The notes below the pieces were generated by a model. It saw only the letters and a program-made list of their open reading frames with translations. It made no database searches and was not told the origin of the DNA. Below, piece after piece: positions 14,458 to 24,836 of a stretch of 64,000 nt of DNA. A program made the translations under genes and the position numbers. This stretch comes from Streptomyces coffeae. Lineage in GTDB: Bacteria; Actinomycetota; Actinomycetes; Streptomycetales; Streptomycetaceae. The stretch covers positions 186,001 to 250,000 of the forward strand of contig NZ_JAERRF010000005.1 of assembly GCF_016741875.1 (NCBI RefSeq), read 5' to 3'. The stretch's first letter is position 1, and each line of letters starts with the position of its first letter.

Positions 14458-16436
14458 CCGCGCCCCAGGACCCGCGCCGCCGCCGGGTGCCCGGCCCGGC
14501 GGGTCCGCGCGCCGATCGCCGCCCGCGCCAGGGGGCGCCCCGGCGGCCCGGCGACCGTCCGGGGCCGTCCGGCCGCCGCCCGGGCGGGCGCCCCCGCCCC
14601 GGGGCACCGCAGCAGCTGCGGCTCGGCAGTCCGCGCCCCCGGCTGCGGCTGATCAGCCTCGGCCTCAGCCTCGTGATGCTGGTCTTCGTCGTACGGCTGC
14701 TCCAGGTGCAGGCCGTCGACGCCGGCGCGTACGCCGCCAAGGCCAACGTCAACCGCTACATCCCGGTGACGCTGGCCGCCCCGCGCGGCTCCATCACCGA
14801 CCGCGACGGCGTGGACCTGGCCACCACCGTGGACGCGTACGACATCACCGCGGCCCCCGATCTGCTCACGCCGCAGACGGCCCAGATGGACGGCGCGCCC
14901 CGGCAGGCCGCCTCCCTGCTCGCGCCGATCCTCGGCAAGGATCAGGCGGATCTGGAGAAGAAGCTCACCGACAACCCGAAGTCGAAGTATGTGGTCCTGG
15001 CCCGGCAGCAGAGCCCGCAGGTCTGGAAGCAGATCAAGGACCTGAAGAACGCCCTGGACGAGGCGGCCGAGAAGGGCAAGGGCACCAATGTGCTGGCCGG
15101 GGTCAACCGTGAGGCCCACAGCAAGCGGATCTATCCCAACGGGGACCTCGCCGCCGGGCTGCTGGGCTTCGTGGGAGCCGACGGCCGGGGCGCCGCGGGC
15201 CTGGAGCAGCAGCTGAACAAGGAGCTGGCCGGCCAGGACGGCAAGCGCGTCTACGCCCAGTCCGGCGGCCACCAGGTGCCCACCGGCGACGTCGAGGAAC
15301 AGCCCGCGGTGCCCGGCCGCGATGTGGAGCTGACCATCGACCGCGACCTCCAGTGGGCGGCCCAGAGCGCCATCGCCTCCCAGGTGGAGAAGTCCCGGGC
15401 CGACCGCGGCTATGTCGTCGTCCAGGACACCCGCACCGGCGAGATCCTGGCGCTGGCCAACGCCCCCGGGTTCGACCCCAACGACATCTCCCGGCAGAAC
15501 GCGGACGCCCTGGGGAACGCCGCGGTCTCGGACGCCTACGAGCCGGGCAGCGTCAGCAAGCTGATGTCGATGGCCGCCGTCATAGAGGAGGGCGCGGCGC
15601 GCTGGGACACCCATGTGGAGGTCCCGAACCGGCTGCCCCGCGCGGACCGAGCCTTCGCCGATGACATCGACCACCCCACCTGGTACCTGACGCTCAACGG
15701 CGTGTTCGCCAAGTCCAGCAACATCGGCACCATTCTGGCCACCGAGCAGCTCGGCAAGACCCAGCGGCAGACGAACCGGATTCTCTATTCCTATCTGCGG
15801 AAGTTCGGGATCGGGCAGCCCACCGGGCTCGGTCTTCCCGGTGAGACCCGGGGCATTCTGGCCAAGCCGGACCAGTGGAGCGCCTCGCAGCAGTACACGA
15901 TCCCGTTCGGGCAAGGGCTGTCGCTCAACGCGGTCCAGGCGGCCTCGGTGTACTCCACCATCGCCAACGGCGGTGAGCGGATCGCGCCCACCCTGGTCCG
16001 CGGCTCCACGGGCCCCGACGGCGACTACGCCGCCGCACCCGGGCCGAAGAAGACCCGGGTGGTGGGCAAGGATGTCGCGACAACGCTGTCCGGGATGCTC
16101 GAGTCGGTCGTCTACGACGAGGAGGGCACCGGCACCAAGGCCAAGATCCCCGGCTACCGCGTGGCGGGCAAGACCGGCACCTCCAACCGCGTGGACCCGA
16201 GGACCGGACGCTACCGCGGCTACACCGCCTCGTTCGCCGGGTTCGCCCCCGCCGACAAGCCGCGGCTGACCGTCTACTGCGCGGTTCAGAACCCGACCAA
16301 GGGCAGCTACTACGGCGGCCAGGTCTGCGGGCCGGTCTACAAGAAGGTCATGGAGTTCGGGCTCAAGAGCCTCCAGGTGGCCCCGTCCGGTACCAAGGCC
16401 AAGCAGCTCCCCGTGAGCTACAGCCCGGGTCAGTGA
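14454..16436 (+). CDS. ftsI: Septal peptidoglycan transpeptidase FtsI (PBP3)
   Basis: A 660-aa class B penicillin-binding protein that cross-links septal peptidoglycan with FtsW. It has an Arg/Pro/Gly-rich cytoplasmic N-terminus (about 1-58), one transmembrane helix (about 62-82), a PBP dimerisation domain beginning RGSITDRDG, and a transpeptidase domain with all three motifs: S366-V-S-K, S421-S-N and K573-T-G. GTG 14454 overlaps the stop of a 35-codon frame. In Streptomyces this protein is needed for sporulation septation rather than for viability (family knowledge). Confidence 0.95.
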   Translation: MTAPQDPRRRRVPGPAGPRADRRPRQGAPRRPGDRPGPSGRRPGGRPRPGAPQQLRLGSPRPRLRLISLGLSLVMLVFVVRLLQVQAVDAGAYAAKANVNRYIPVTLAAPRGSITDRDGVDLATTVDAYDITAAPDLLTPQTAQMDGAPRQAASLLAPILGKDQADLEKKLTDNPKSKYVVLARQQSPQVWKQIKDLKNALDEAAEKGKGTNVLAGVNREAHSKRIYPNGDLAAGLLGFVGADGRGAAGLEQQLNKELAGQDGKRVYAQSGGHQVPTGDVEEQPAVPGRDVELTIDRDLQWAAQSAIASQVEKSRADRGYVVVQDTRTGEILALANAPGFDPNDISRQNADALGNAAVSDAYEPGSVSKLMSMAAVIEEGAARWDTHVEVPNRLPRADRAFADDIDHPTWYLTLNGVFAKSSNIGTILATEQLGKTQRQTNRILYSYLRKFGIGQPTGLGLPGETRGILAKPDQWSASQQYTIPFGQGLSLNAVQAASVYSTIANGGERIAPTLVRGSTGPDGDYAAAPGPKKTRVVGKDVATTLSGMLESVVYDEEGTGTKAKIPGYRVAGKTGTSNRVDPRTGRYRGYTASFAGFAPADKPRLTVYCAVQNPTKGSYYGGQVCGPVYKKVMEFGLKSLQVAPSGTKAKQLPVSYSPGQ

Positions 16437-16595
16437 GCGGACCCAGCAGTGACGACGATCACGCCGGACCCAGGGAACCGCGGGCCGGTTCCGCCCCGGT
16501 TCGCCGCCTCATTTCGCGGGGGAGCGGGTGTCCCGGGTACGCTCACCGCCGTGCCCCACGCTGATCAGTCGCAAACCCCTCAGAAGGACGTTTCT

Positions 16596-18209
16596 GTGGA
16601 ATATCCAGGAGCGCCCCGCCCCTTCCAGGTTCGCCCGGTCCCCCTGGCGGAGCTGGCGGATCAGCTGGGCGTCGATGCCCCCGAAGCGCCGGCCGGTGCC
16701 GCGGCCACCGGGATCACCCATGACTCGCGCGCCGTGCGCCCCGGCGATGTGTACGCCGCCCTGTCCGGCGCCCGTCTGCACGGCGCGGACTTCGCCGCCC
16801 AGGCCGCCGATCTCGGCGCGGCGGCCGTGCTGACCGACCCGGCGGGCGCCGAGCGCGCCGCCGCCACCGGTCTGCCGGTGCTGGCCGTGGACAACCCGCG
16901 CGGCCGGATGGGCGCGCTGGCCGCCACGATCTACGACGAGCCGGGCCGCGCCCTGTTGCAGCTGGGCATCACCGGCACCTCCGGCAAGACCACCACCGCG
17001 TACCTCATCGAGGGCGGCCTCAAGGCTGCCGCGAAGGACAACGGCGGCCTCACCGGTCTGATCGGCACCGTCGAGACGCGGATCGGCGACGAGCGGATCA
17101 AGTCCGAACGCACCACCCCGGAGGCCACCGACCTCCAGGCGCTGTTCGCGGTGATGCGCGAGCGCGACGTCCGCTCGGTCGTCATGGAGGTCTCCAGCCA
17201 CGCCCTGGTCCTCGGCCGGGTCGACGGCTGTGTCTTCGACGTCGCCGTCTTCAACAACCTCAGCCCGGAGCACATGGAGTTCCACTCCGGGATGGAGGAC
17301 TACTTCCAGGCCAAGGCACAGCTGTTCACCAAGGCCCGCAGCCGGGCCGCGGTGATCAACTACGACGACGAGTACGGCAAGCGGCTGGTGGAGCAGGCCG
17401 AGGTGCCGGTCACCACCTTCTCCGCGGAGGGCCACCCCGACGCCCACTGGCGCGCCGACGACGTCGAGGTCGGCCCGCTCGGCTCGACCTTCACCGCGCT
17501 CGGCCCGAACGGCGAGTCCGTACGCGCCGCCGCGCCCCTCCCGGGCCCCTTCAACGTGGCCAACGCGCTCGCCGCCATCGTGGCCCTCGTCGTCGCCGGG
17601 GTCGACCCGCAGACGGCCGCCGACGGCGTGGCCGCCGTCCCCGGGGTGCCGGGGCGGCTGGAGCGCGTGGACGCGGGCCAGCCGTACCTCGCCGTGGTCG
17701 ACTACGCGCACAAGACCGACGCCGTGGAGTCGGTGCTGCGCGCCCTGCGCAAGGTCACCGAGGGCAAACTGCACGCCGTCCTCGGCTGCGGCGGCGACCG
17801 CGACCGGCTCAAGCGCGGGCCCATGGGCGCCGCGGTCGCGCGGTACGCCGACACCGCCGTACTGACCTCCGACAACCCCCGCTCCGAGGACCCCCTCGCG
17901 ATCCTCGCCGCCATGCTCGCGGGCGCCGCCGAGGTGCCCGCGCACGAGCGCGGCGACGTACTCGTCGAGGAGGACCGGGCGAACGCCATCGCGGCCGCCG
18001 TGGCCCGCGCCGAACCCGGGGACACCGTCCTCATCGCGGGCAAGGGCCATGAACTGGGCCAGGACATCGCCGGAGTGGTCCGCGCCTTCGACGACCGCCA
18101 AGTCCTCCGCGAAGCCATCGAGCTGAGCGAGCGGACCAGACAGCGCCAGTCCGATCGCCCCGGGGTGAACGGACAGCACTGGGACAAACATCAAGACAAC
18201 CAGGGATGA
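16596..18209 (+). CDS. murE: UDP-MurNAc-tripeptide synthetase (DAP-adding)
   Basis: A 537-aa Mur ligase adding diaminopimelate to UDP-MurNAc-L-Ala-D-Glu in the cytoplasm. The ATP loop is GTSGKTTT (about residues 127-134) and the DAP-recognition motif is D426-N-P-R. Streptomyces walls contain LL-DAP, so the ligand isomer cannot be read from DNPR alone. GTG 16596 is preceded by AGAAGGA with eight-base spacing. The frame is open back to 16449, and GTG 16551 is another candidate. The gap after ftsI (about 160 bp) could hold a promoter. Confidence 0.93.
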   Translation: MEYPGAPRPFQVRPVPLAELADQLGVDAPEAPAGAAATGITHDSRAVRPGDVYAALSGARLHGADFAAQAADLGAAAVLTDPAGAERAAATGLPVLAVDNPRGRMGALAATIYDEPGRALLQLGITGTSGKTTTAYLIEGGLKAAAKDNGGLTGLIGTVETRIGDERIKSERTTPEATDLQALFAVMRERDVRSVVMEVSSHALVLGRVDGCVFDVAVFNNLSPEHMEFHSGMEDYFQAKAQLFTKARSRAAVINYDDEYGKRLVEQAEVPVTTFSAEGHPDAHWRADDVEVGPLGSTFTALGPNGESVRAAAPLPGPFNVANALAAIVALVVAGVDPQTAADGVAAVPGVPGRLERVDAGQPYLAVVDYAHKTDAVESVLRALRKVTEGKLHAVLGCGGDRDRLKRGPMGAAVARYADTAVLTSDNPRSEDPLAILAAMLAGAAEVPAHERGDVLVEEDRANAIAAAVARAEPGDTVLIAGKGHELGQDIAGVVRAFDDRQVLREAIELSERTRQRQSDRPGVNGQHWDKHQDNQG

Positions 18210-18271
18210 CAGACCGCCATGCGTGCACCAGCCCCCTCCAGGCAGCTCTCCCGCACGGCCGGAGGTGATCA

Positions 18272-19699
18272 GTGATCGCACTGTCCCTCACCGAGATCGC
18301 CGGCCTCGTCGGTGGGCAGCCGCACGACATACCGGACCTCGATCTGAAGGTCACGGGTCCGGTCGTGATCGACTCCCGTGAGGTGCGCCCCGGCAGCCTC
18401 TTCGCCGCGCTCGCCGGAGAGCGCGTGGACGGCCATGACTTCGCGCACGGCGCGGTCGAGGCGGGCGCGGTGGCGGTTCTGGCCACCCGCCCGGTCGACC
18501 AGGTCCCCACGATCGTCGTGCCCGATGTCATCGCCGCCATGGGGGCGCTGGCGCGCGCCGTCGTGAAGCGCCTGGGCACCTCCGTGGTGGCGCTCACCGG
18601 CTCCGCGGGCAAGACCAGCACCAAGGACCTGATCGCGCAAGCGCTCCAGCGCCACGGCCCCACCGTGTGGACGCCGGGTTCGCTCAACAACGAGATCGGG
18701 CTGCCGCTGACCGCGCTGACCGCCGACGAGACCACCGAGCACCTGGTGCTGGAGATGGGCGCCCGCGGCAAGGGCCACATCCGGTACCTGACGGACCTCA
18801 CCCCGCCCCGGATCGGCCTCGTCCTCAACGTCGGCACCGCCCACATCGGGGAGTTCGGCGGCCGGGAGGCCATCGCCGAGGCCAAGGGCGAACTGGTCGA
18901 GGCGCTGCCCGCGGCCGAGGACGGCGGAGTGGCGGTGCTCAACGCCGACGACCCCCTGGTGCGCGCCATGGCGTCCCGTACCGCGGCCCGTACGGTGCTG
19001 TTCGGCGAGAGCGAGGACGCCGACGTACGCGCGGTAAATGTCCGGCTCGCCGACGGTGGTCGGCCCGCCTTCACACTTCACACCCCTACCGGGTGCAGCG
19101 AAGTGACCATGCGCCTGTACGGTGAGCACCACGTGTCGAACGCGCTCGCCGCGGCCGCCGTCGCCCATGAGTCGGGCATGTCCGTCGACGAGATCGCCGT
19201 GGCGCTCTCCGAAGCGGGACAGCTCTCCCGCTGGCGGATGGAGGTCACCGAGCGCTCGGACGGCGTGACGGTCGTCAACGACGCCTACAACGCGAACCCC
19301 GAGTCCATGAGAGCCGCGCTGCGGGCGCTGGTCGCCATGGGCGCCGCTACACCGGGGCGTCGTACGTGGGCGGTGCTGGGCCGGATGGCCGAGCTGGGTG
19401 AGGAGTCTCTCGCCGAGCACGACGCGGTCGGGCGGCTGGCCGTCCGGCTCAACGTCAGCAAGCTCGTGGCGGTCGGTGGCCAGGAGGCCGCCTGGCTGGA
19501 CATGGGCGCCAAGAACGAGGGTTCGTGGGGTGAGGAGTCGGTGCACGTGTCCGACGTGCGGGCAGCGGTCGAGCTGCTGCGGAGCGAGCTGCGACCGGGG
19601 GACGTCGTGTTGGTGAAGGCGTCCAGGTCGGTCGGCCTGGAGCGGCTGGCGCAGGCATTGCTCGAGGGTGAGGGTGAGGTCGCCGGCCGATGGGCATGA
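18272..19699 (+). CDS. murF: UDP-MurNAc-tripeptide D-Ala-D-Ala ligase
   Basis: A 475-aa Mur ligase completing the UDP-MurNAc-pentapeptide. The ATP-binding loop is TGSAGKTSTKDL, with the Mur ligase central block in NDAYNANPESM and the C-terminal domain around VLGRMAELG. GTG 18272 follows GGAGGTG. Its end overlaps mraY by 10 nt, and murE lies 62 bp upstream. Length is normal for the family. Confidence 0.95.
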   Translation: MIALSLTEIAGLVGGQPHDIPDLDLKVTGPVVIDSREVRPGSLFAALAGERVDGHDFAHGAVEAGAVAVLATRPVDQVPTIVVPDVIAAMGALARAVVKRLGTSVVALTGSAGKTSTKDLIAQALQRHGPTVWTPGSLNNEIGLPLTALTADETTEHLVLEMGARGKGHIRYLTDLTPPRIGLVLNVGTAHIGEFGGREAIAEAKGELVEALPAAEDGGVAVLNADDPLVRAMASRTAARTVLFGESEDADVRAVNVRLADGGRPAFTLHTPTGCSEVTMRLYGEHHVSNALAAAAVAHESGMSVDEIAVALSEAGQLSRWRMEVTERSDGVTVVNDAYNANPESMRAALRALVAMGAATPGRRTWAVLGRMAELGEESLAEHDAVGRLAVRLNVSKLVAVGGQEAAWLDMGAKNEGSWGEESVHVSDVRAAVELLRSELRPGDVVLVKASRSVGLERLAQALLEGEGEVAGRWA

Positions 19700-20763
19700 G
19701 GCAGATCCTCTTCGCGGGAGCCATCGGGCTCTTCCTGACCCTGGTGGGCACCCCGCTGCTGATCAAGCTGCTGGCCCGCAAGGGCTATGGCCAGTACATC
19801 CGGGACGACGGCCCGCGGACGCACGGCAGCAAGCGCGGCACGCCGACCATGGGTGGTATCGCCTTCATCCTGGCCACGCTGATCGCGTACGCCGTGACGA
19901 AGGTGATCACCGGGAAGCCGCCGACCTTCTCCGGGGTGCTGGTGCTCTTCCTCTTCGCGGGGATGGGCCTGGTCGGCTTCCTCGACGACTACATCAAGAT
20001 CGTCAAACAGCGGAGCCTGGGCCTGCGGGCCAAGGCGAAGATGGCCGGACAGCTGATCGTCGGTATCGCCTTCGCGATCCTCTCGCTGAACTTCGCGGAC
20101 TCGCGCGGGCAGACCCCGGCCTCCGACCGGCTCTCCTTCGTCCAGGACTTCGGCTGGACCTTCGGCCCGGTGATCTTCGCGATCTGGGCGCTGTTCATGA
20201 TCCTGGCGATGTCGAACGGTGTGAACCTCACCGACGGCCTCGACGGTCTGGCCACCGGCGCCTCGGTCATGGTCTTCGGCGCGTACACCTTCATCGGCGT
20301 CTGGCAGTACCAGGAGGCCTGCGCCAACGCGGACACCCTCACCAACCCCTCGTCGTGTTTCGAAGTCCGGGATCCGCTCGACCTCGCGGTCGTGGCCTCC
20401 GCGCTGATGGGCGCCTGCTTCGGCTTCCTGTGGTGGAACACCTCACCCGCAAAGATCTTCATGGGGGACACCGGCTCGCTCGCCCTCGGCGGCGCACTGG
20501 CGGGTCTGGCCATCTGCTCCCGTACGGAGCTGCTGCTGGCCCTCCTCGGCGGTCTGTTCGTCCTGATCACCATGTCCGTGGTCATCCAGGTCGGCTCCTT
20601 CCGGCTCACCGGGAAGCGGGTCTTCCGGATGGCTCCGCTCCAACACCACTTCGAACTCAAGGGGTGGAGCGAGGTCCTTGTGGTGGTCCGGTTCTGGATC
20701 ATCCAGGGCATGTGCGTGATCGTCGGACTCGGTCTCTTCTACGCGGGCTGGCGGGCCCAGTGA
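19690..20763 (+). CDS. mraY: Phospho-MurNAc-pentapeptide transferase
   Basis: A 357-aa polytopic enzyme forming lipid I from UDP-MurNAc-pentapeptide and undecaprenyl phosphate. Ten transmembrane helices are expected. Family motifs are GFLDDYIKI, NLTDGLDGLA, the GDTGSLA loop and HHFELKGWSE near the C-terminus. ATG 19690 lies inside the end of murF (10-nt overlap), and its TGA overlaps the GTG of murD, so the three genes are translationally coupled. Confidence 0.96.
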   Translation: MGMRQILFAGAIGLFLTLVGTPLLIKLLARKGYGQYIRDDGPRTHGSKRGTPTMGGIAFILATLIAYAVTKVITGKPPTFSGVLVLFLFAGMGLVGFLDDYIKIVKQRSLGLRAKAKMAGQLIVGIAFAILSLNFADSRGQTPASDRLSFVQDFGWTFGPVIFAIWALFMILAMSNGVNLTDGLDGLATGASVMVFGAYTFIGVWQYQEACANADTLTNPSSCFEVRDPLDLAVVASALMGACFGFLWWNTSPAKIFMGDTGSLALGGALAGLAICSRTELLLALLGGLFVLITMSVVIQVGSFRLTGKRVFRMAPLQHHFELKGWSEVLVVVRFWIIQGMCVIVGLGLFYAGWRAQ

Positions 20764-22211
20764 CGTCCCCCGCCACCGGCCCCGATGTGACCGACCTCGC
20801 CGGCCGGCGGGTCACCGTCGCCGGGCTCGGCGTCTCCGGGGTCCCCGCGGCGCGTGCGCTGCGGGGCCTCGGGGCCGAGGTCACCGTCGTCAACGGCAGC
20901 GACGGCGAGCCGCAGCGCGCCCAGGCCGCCGAACTGGAGCCGCTGGGCATCACCGTCCGGCTCGGCGACGGCGACACTCTCCCCGAGGGGACCGAACTGG
21001 TCGTCACCACGCCCGGCTGGAAGCCCACCAGCCCGCTGTTCCTGGCCGCCGCGGAGGCCGGGGTGCCGGTCTGGGGCGATGTGGAGCTGGCGTGGCGGCT
21101 GCGGGGCGTGGACGCGCCGCCGTGGCTTGCGGTCACCGGCACCAACGGCAAGACCACCACGGTGCGGATGCTGGCCTGCATCCTGGAGGCCGCCGGGCTG
21201 CGCACCGCGGCCGTCGGCAACATCGGCGTCTCGCTGCTGGACATCGTGCTCGGCGACGAGCCGTACGACGTGCTGGCGGTCGAGCTGTCCAGCTACCAGC
21301 TGCACTGGGCGCCCTCGCTGCGCGCCCACTCCGGGGCGGTGCTCAACCTCGCCCCCGACCACCTCGACTGGCACGGCTCCATGGCGGCCTACGCGGCCGA
21401 CAAGGGCCGGATCTACGAGGGCAACCAGGTGGCGTGCGTCTACAACGTCGCCGACCCGGCCACCGAGGATCTGGTGCGCGCGGCCGACGTCGAGGAGGGC
21501 TGCCGGGCGATCGGCTTCACCCTCGGCACCCCCGGCCCCTCCCAGCTCGGCGTGGTCGAGAACATCCTCGTCGACCGGGCCTTCGTGGCGAACCGGCAGA
21601 AGCAGGCGCAGGAGCTCGCCGAGGTCTCCGATGTGAACCCCCCGGCGCCCCACAACATCGCCAACGCGCTCGCCGCGGCGGCCCTGGCCCGCGCCTACGG
21701 GGTGCCGCCCGCGGCCGTCCGCGACGGCCTGCGCGCCTTCCGCCCGGACCCGCACCGGGTGGAGCATGTCGCGGACGTCGGCGGGGTCGCCTACGTCGAC
21801 GACTCCAAGGCCACGAACACCCATGCCGCCGAGGCGTCGTTGGGCGCCTACGAGCACATCGTGTGGATCGCGGGCGGGCTGGCCAAGGGCGCCACCTTCG
21901 ACGAGCTGGTGGTGTCGGCCGCCAAGCGGCTGCGCGGGGTGGTGCTGATCGGCGCCGACCGCGCGCTGATCCGCGAAGCGCTCGCGCGACACGCAGCGGA
22001 TGTCCCGGTCGTGGACCTCGAGCGGACCGACACTGGGGCGATGGCGGCGGCTGTGCGCGAAGCGGCCCGGCTCGCCCGGCCGGGCGATACCGTCCTGATG
22101 GCACCGGCCTGCGCCTCGATGGACATGTTCGTCAACTACAACAAGCGGGGCGACGCCTTCGCCGCGGCGGTCCACGATCTGGCCTCCGGCCGGGTCCCGG
22201 ACGACCGGTAG
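20760..22211 (+). CDS. murD: UDP-MurNAc-L-Ala:D-Glu ligase
   Basis: A 483-aa Mur ligase adding D-glutamate to UDP-MurNAc-L-Ala. It has the N-terminal Rossmann segment VTVAGLGVSG, the ATP loop GTNGKTTT and the conserved NLAPDHLDWHGSM block. GTG 20760 overlaps the mraY stop by 4 nt. A longer open frame begins at 19668 antisense-free inside mraY but has no homology, so it is not a fusion. ftsW starts 59 bp downstream with its own ribosome-binding site. Confidence 0.96.
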   Translation: MTSPATGPDVTDLAGRRVTVAGLGVSGVPAARALRGLGAEVTVVNGSDGEPQRAQAAELEPLGITVRLGDGDTLPEGTELVVTTPGWKPTSPLFLAAAEAGVPVWGDVELAWRLRGVDAPPWLAVTGTNGKTTTVRMLACILEAAGLRTAAVGNIGVSLLDIVLGDEPYDVLAVELSSYQLHWAPSLRAHSGAVLNLAPDHLDWHGSMAAYAADKGRIYEGNQVACVYNVADPATEDLVRAADVEEGCRAIGFTLGTPGPSQLGVVENILVDRAFVANRQKQAQELAEVSDVNPPAPHNIANALAAAALARAYGVPPAAVRDGLRAFRPDPHRVEHVADVGGVAYVDDSKATNTHAAEASLGAYEHIVWIAGGLAKGATFDELVVSAAKRLRGVVLIGADRALIREALARHAADVPVVDLERTDTGAMAAAVREAARLARPGDTVLMAPACASMDMFVNYNKRGDAFAAAVHDLASGRVPDDR

Positions 22212-22270
22212 CCCGCCGGTCCGTCCCCGCGCGTGGGCCGCTCGCGCGGGGAATCCGGAGGGGATACGAG

Positions 22271-23722
22271 ATGACGCCTGACCAGCCCGCCGCCCCGCGA
22301 TCCCGGCCGAGCGCACCGGGCGCGCGCCGCACCGCGCCCCGCGCGGGCGCGGCGCCGCGCGTGCGGGCGGCCGTGCGCGCCGGAGGGCGTGCGGCGGTTC
22401 TCGCGCGCCCGCGCGGCGGCGGCCGCGGCCCCAGGCTGCCGCGCCGTCCCACCCGGACCTCGGTGCTGGAGTCGCTGCGCCGCACGCAGCAGCGCGCCCG
22501 GCGGGCCTGGGACCGGCCGCTCACCGCGTACTACCTGGTCCTCGGCGGTGCGCTGCTGATCACGGTGCTGGGCCTGGTGATGGTCTACTCGGCCTCGCAG
22601 ATCAAGGCGTTGCAGTCCGGTCTGGCCCCGTCGTACTTCTTCCGCAAGCAGCTCTTCGCGGCGGCGCTGGGCGGCTCGCTGATGCTGCTGGCGGTGCGTA
22701 TGCCCATCAAGCTGCACCGTGCCTTCGCCTATCCGCTGCTCGCGGTCTCGGTCTTTCTGATGTGTCTGGTCCAGGTGCCCGGGATGGGCATCTCGGTCAA
22801 CGGCAACCGCAACTGGATCTCCTTCGGCGGCCCGTTCCTCCTCCAGCCCAGCGAGTTCAGCAAGCTGGCGCTGGTGCTGTGGGGAGCCGATCTGCTGGCC
22901 CGCAAACAGGACAAGAGGCTGCTGGCCCAGTGGAAGCATCTGCTGGTGCCGCTGGTGCCCGCCACGGGGATGCTGCTCGGCCTGATCATGCTGGGCGGTG
23001 ACATGGGCACTGCGATCATTCTCACCGCGATCCTGTTCGGCCTGCTCTGGCTGGCCGGCGCCCCCACCCGGATGTTCGTGGGTGTGCTGGCGTTCGCCGG
23101 TGCGGTCGGGGTGGTGCTGATCAAGACCAGCGCCAACCGGATGTCCCGGCTCGCCTGCATCGGCGCCACCGAGCCCGGAGACCATGATCAATGCTGGCAG
23201 GCGGTGCACGGAATCTACGCCCTCGCCAACGGCGGCTGGTTCGGCTCCGGACTCGGGGCATCCATGGAGAAATGGGGCGAACTGCCTGAACCGCATACCG
23301 ACTTCATCTTCGCCATTACCGGGGAGGAACTCGGCCTGGCGGGGACGCTGTCGGTCCTCGTTCTCTTCGCGGCTCTAGGCTATGCGGGTATCCGCGTGGC
23401 CGGACGCACGGAGGACCCCTTCGTGAGGTACGCCGCGGGAGGCGTGACCACCTGGATCACGGCCCAGGCCGTGATCAACATCGGCGCGGTGCTCGGTCTG
23501 CTGCCGATCGCCGGGGTTCCGCTCCCGCTGTTCTCCTACGGAGGGTCCGCCCTGCTGCCGACCATGTTCGCCGTCGGTCTGCTGATCGCCTTCGCACGGG
23601 CAGAGCCCGCCGCGCGGGCGGCACTGGCCACGCGGCAGCCTGCTTTGCGGAAGAAGCTGGCTCGGGTGAGACGGAAGACGATGAGACGGCTCAGCAAGAA
23701 GCGGCCGTCCGGAGAGCGGTGA
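22271..23722 (+). CDS. ftsW: Septal peptidoglycan polymerase FtsW
   Basis: A 483-aa SEDS glycosyltransferase that polymerises lipid II at the septum with FtsI. About 85 basic, Arg/Ala-rich cytoplasmic residues precede roughly ten transmembrane helices. SEDS hallmarks include NGNRNWISFG, the segment LQPSEFSKLA, the large extracytoplasmic loop with PEPHTDFIFA and the C-terminal PLPLFSYGGSA. ATG 22271 has AGGGGATACGAG upstream. murG follows after 6 nt. Confidence 0.95.
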   Translation: MTPDQPAAPRSRPSAPGARRTAPRAGAAPRVRAAVRAGGRAAVLARPRGGGRGPRLPRRPTRTSVLESLRRTQQRARRAWDRPLTAYYLVLGGALLITVLGLVMVYSASQIKALQSGLAPSYFFRKQLFAAALGGSLMLLAVRMPIKLHRAFAYPLLAVSVFLMCLVQVPGMGISVNGNRNWISFGGPFLLQPSEFSKLALVLWGADLLARKQDKRLLAQWKHLLVPLVPATGMLLGLIMLGGDMGTAIILTAILFGLLWLAGAPTRMFVGVLAFAGAVGVVLIKTSANRMSRLACIGATEPGDHDQCWQAVHGIYALANGGWFGSGLGASMEKWGELPEPHTDFIFAITGEELGLAGTLSVLVLFAALGYAGIRVAGRTEDPFVRYAAGGVTTWITAQAVINIGAVLGLLPIAGVPLPLFSYGGSALLPTMFAVGLLIAFARAEPAARAALATRQPALRKKLARVRRKTMRRLSKKRPSGER

Positions 23723-23728
23723 ATTTCG

Positions 23729-24823
23729 GTGCATGTTGTACTCGCCGGTGGGGGGACCGCCGGCCACATCGAGCCCGCGCTCGCCCTCGCGGACGCCCTG
23801 CGCAGGCAGGACCCGACCGTGGGGATCACGGCGCTCGGCACGGAGCGGGGGCTCGAGACCCGGCTCGTGCCCGAGCGCGGCTATGAACTCGGGCTGATCC
23901 CGGCCGTACCGCTGCCGCGCAAGCCCACCCCCGAGCTGATCACCGTCCCCGGGCGGCTGCGCGGCACCATCAAGGCGGCCGAGCAGATCCTGGAGCGCAC
24001 CAAGGCCGACTGTGTGGTCGGCTTCGGCGGCTATGTGGCGTTGCCCGGCTATCTGGCCGCCAAGCGCCTCGGGGTGCCGATCGTGGTCCACGAGGCCAAC
24101 GCCCGGCCCGGTCTCGCCAACAAGATCGGCTCCCGCTACGCCAAGTACGTCGCGGTCTCCACCCCGGACAGCAAGCTCCGTAACGCCCACTACGTCGGCA
24201 TTCCGCTGCGCCGCTCGATCGCCACCCTGGACCGGGCCGCGGTCCGGCCCGAGGCGCGCGCGGCCTTCGGTCTCGACCCCAACCTGCCCACGCTGCTGGT
24301 CTCCGGCGGTTCGCAGGGCGCCCGCAGGCTCAACGAGGTGGTCCAGGCGGTCGCCCCGTTCCTCCAGCGCGCCGGGATCCAGGTGCTGCACGCGGTCGGC
24401 CCGAAAAACGAACTGCCGCATGTGGACAACATGCCCGGAATGCCGCCCTATATCCCGGTACCGTACGTGGACCGGATGGACCTCGCGTACGCCGCGGCCG
24501 ACATGATGCTCTGCCGCGCGGGCGCGATGACCGTCGCCGAGCTGTCCGCCGTCGGGCTTCCGGCCGCCTATGTGCCCCTGCCCATCGGCAACGGCGAGCA
24601 GCGGCTCAACGCCCAGCCGCTGGTCAAGGCGGGCGGCGGGCTGCTGGTCGACGACGCCGAGCTGACCCCCGAGTGGGTGCAGAACCATGTGCTCCCGGTG
24701 CTCGGCGACCCGCACCGGCTGTACGACATGTCCCGGCGCGCCGCCGAATTCGGCCGCCGGGACGCCGACGAGCTGCTGGTCGGCATGGTGTACGAGGCAA
24801 TCGCGGCACGCCGCCAGGCGTGA
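23729..24823 (+). CDS. murG: UDP-GlcNAc:lipid I GlcNAc transferase
   Basis: A 364-aa GT28 glycosyltransferase making lipid II on the inner membrane face. The N-terminal loop is [15 protein letters not shown], the second glycine loop is [11 protein letters not shown], and the donor-binding region contains [13 protein letters not shown] and [12 protein letters not shown] 23729 follows ftsW closely and uses the GGAGAG at the ftsW end as ribosome-binding site. A TGTGGACAA nonamer resembling a DnaA box lies within the coding sequence (24421-24429) and is probably coincidental. Confidence 0.96.
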   Translation: MHVVLAGGGTAGHIEPALALADALRRQDPTVGITALGTERGLETRLVPERGYELGLIPAVPLPRKPTPELITVPGRLRGTIKAAEQILERTKADCVVGFGGYVALPGYLAAKRLGVPIVVHEANARPGLANKIGSRYAKYVAVSTPDSKLRNAHYVGIPLRRSIATLDRAAVRPEARAAFGLDPNLPTLLVSGGSQGARRLNEVVQAVAPFLQRAGIQVLHAVGPKNELPHVDNMPGMPPYIPVPYVDRMDLAYAAADMMLCRAGAMTVAELSAVGLPAAYVPLPIGNGEQRLNAQPLVKAGGGLLVDDAELTPEWVQNHVLPVLGDPHRLYDMSRRAAEFGRRDADELLVGMVYEAIAARRQA

Positions 24824-24836
24824 GAAGGCAGGGAGC

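Noticed and set aside
19668..20759. Apparent fusion of an extra frame to the N-terminus of murD
   Set aside because: The segment is only an alternative frame within mraY. murD begins at GTG 20760 in the usual overlap.
24421..24429. TGTGGACAA, a Streptomyces-type DnaA box, inside murG
   Set aside because: It encodes conserved codons (Val-Asp-Asn) and has no second box nearby, so chance is enough.
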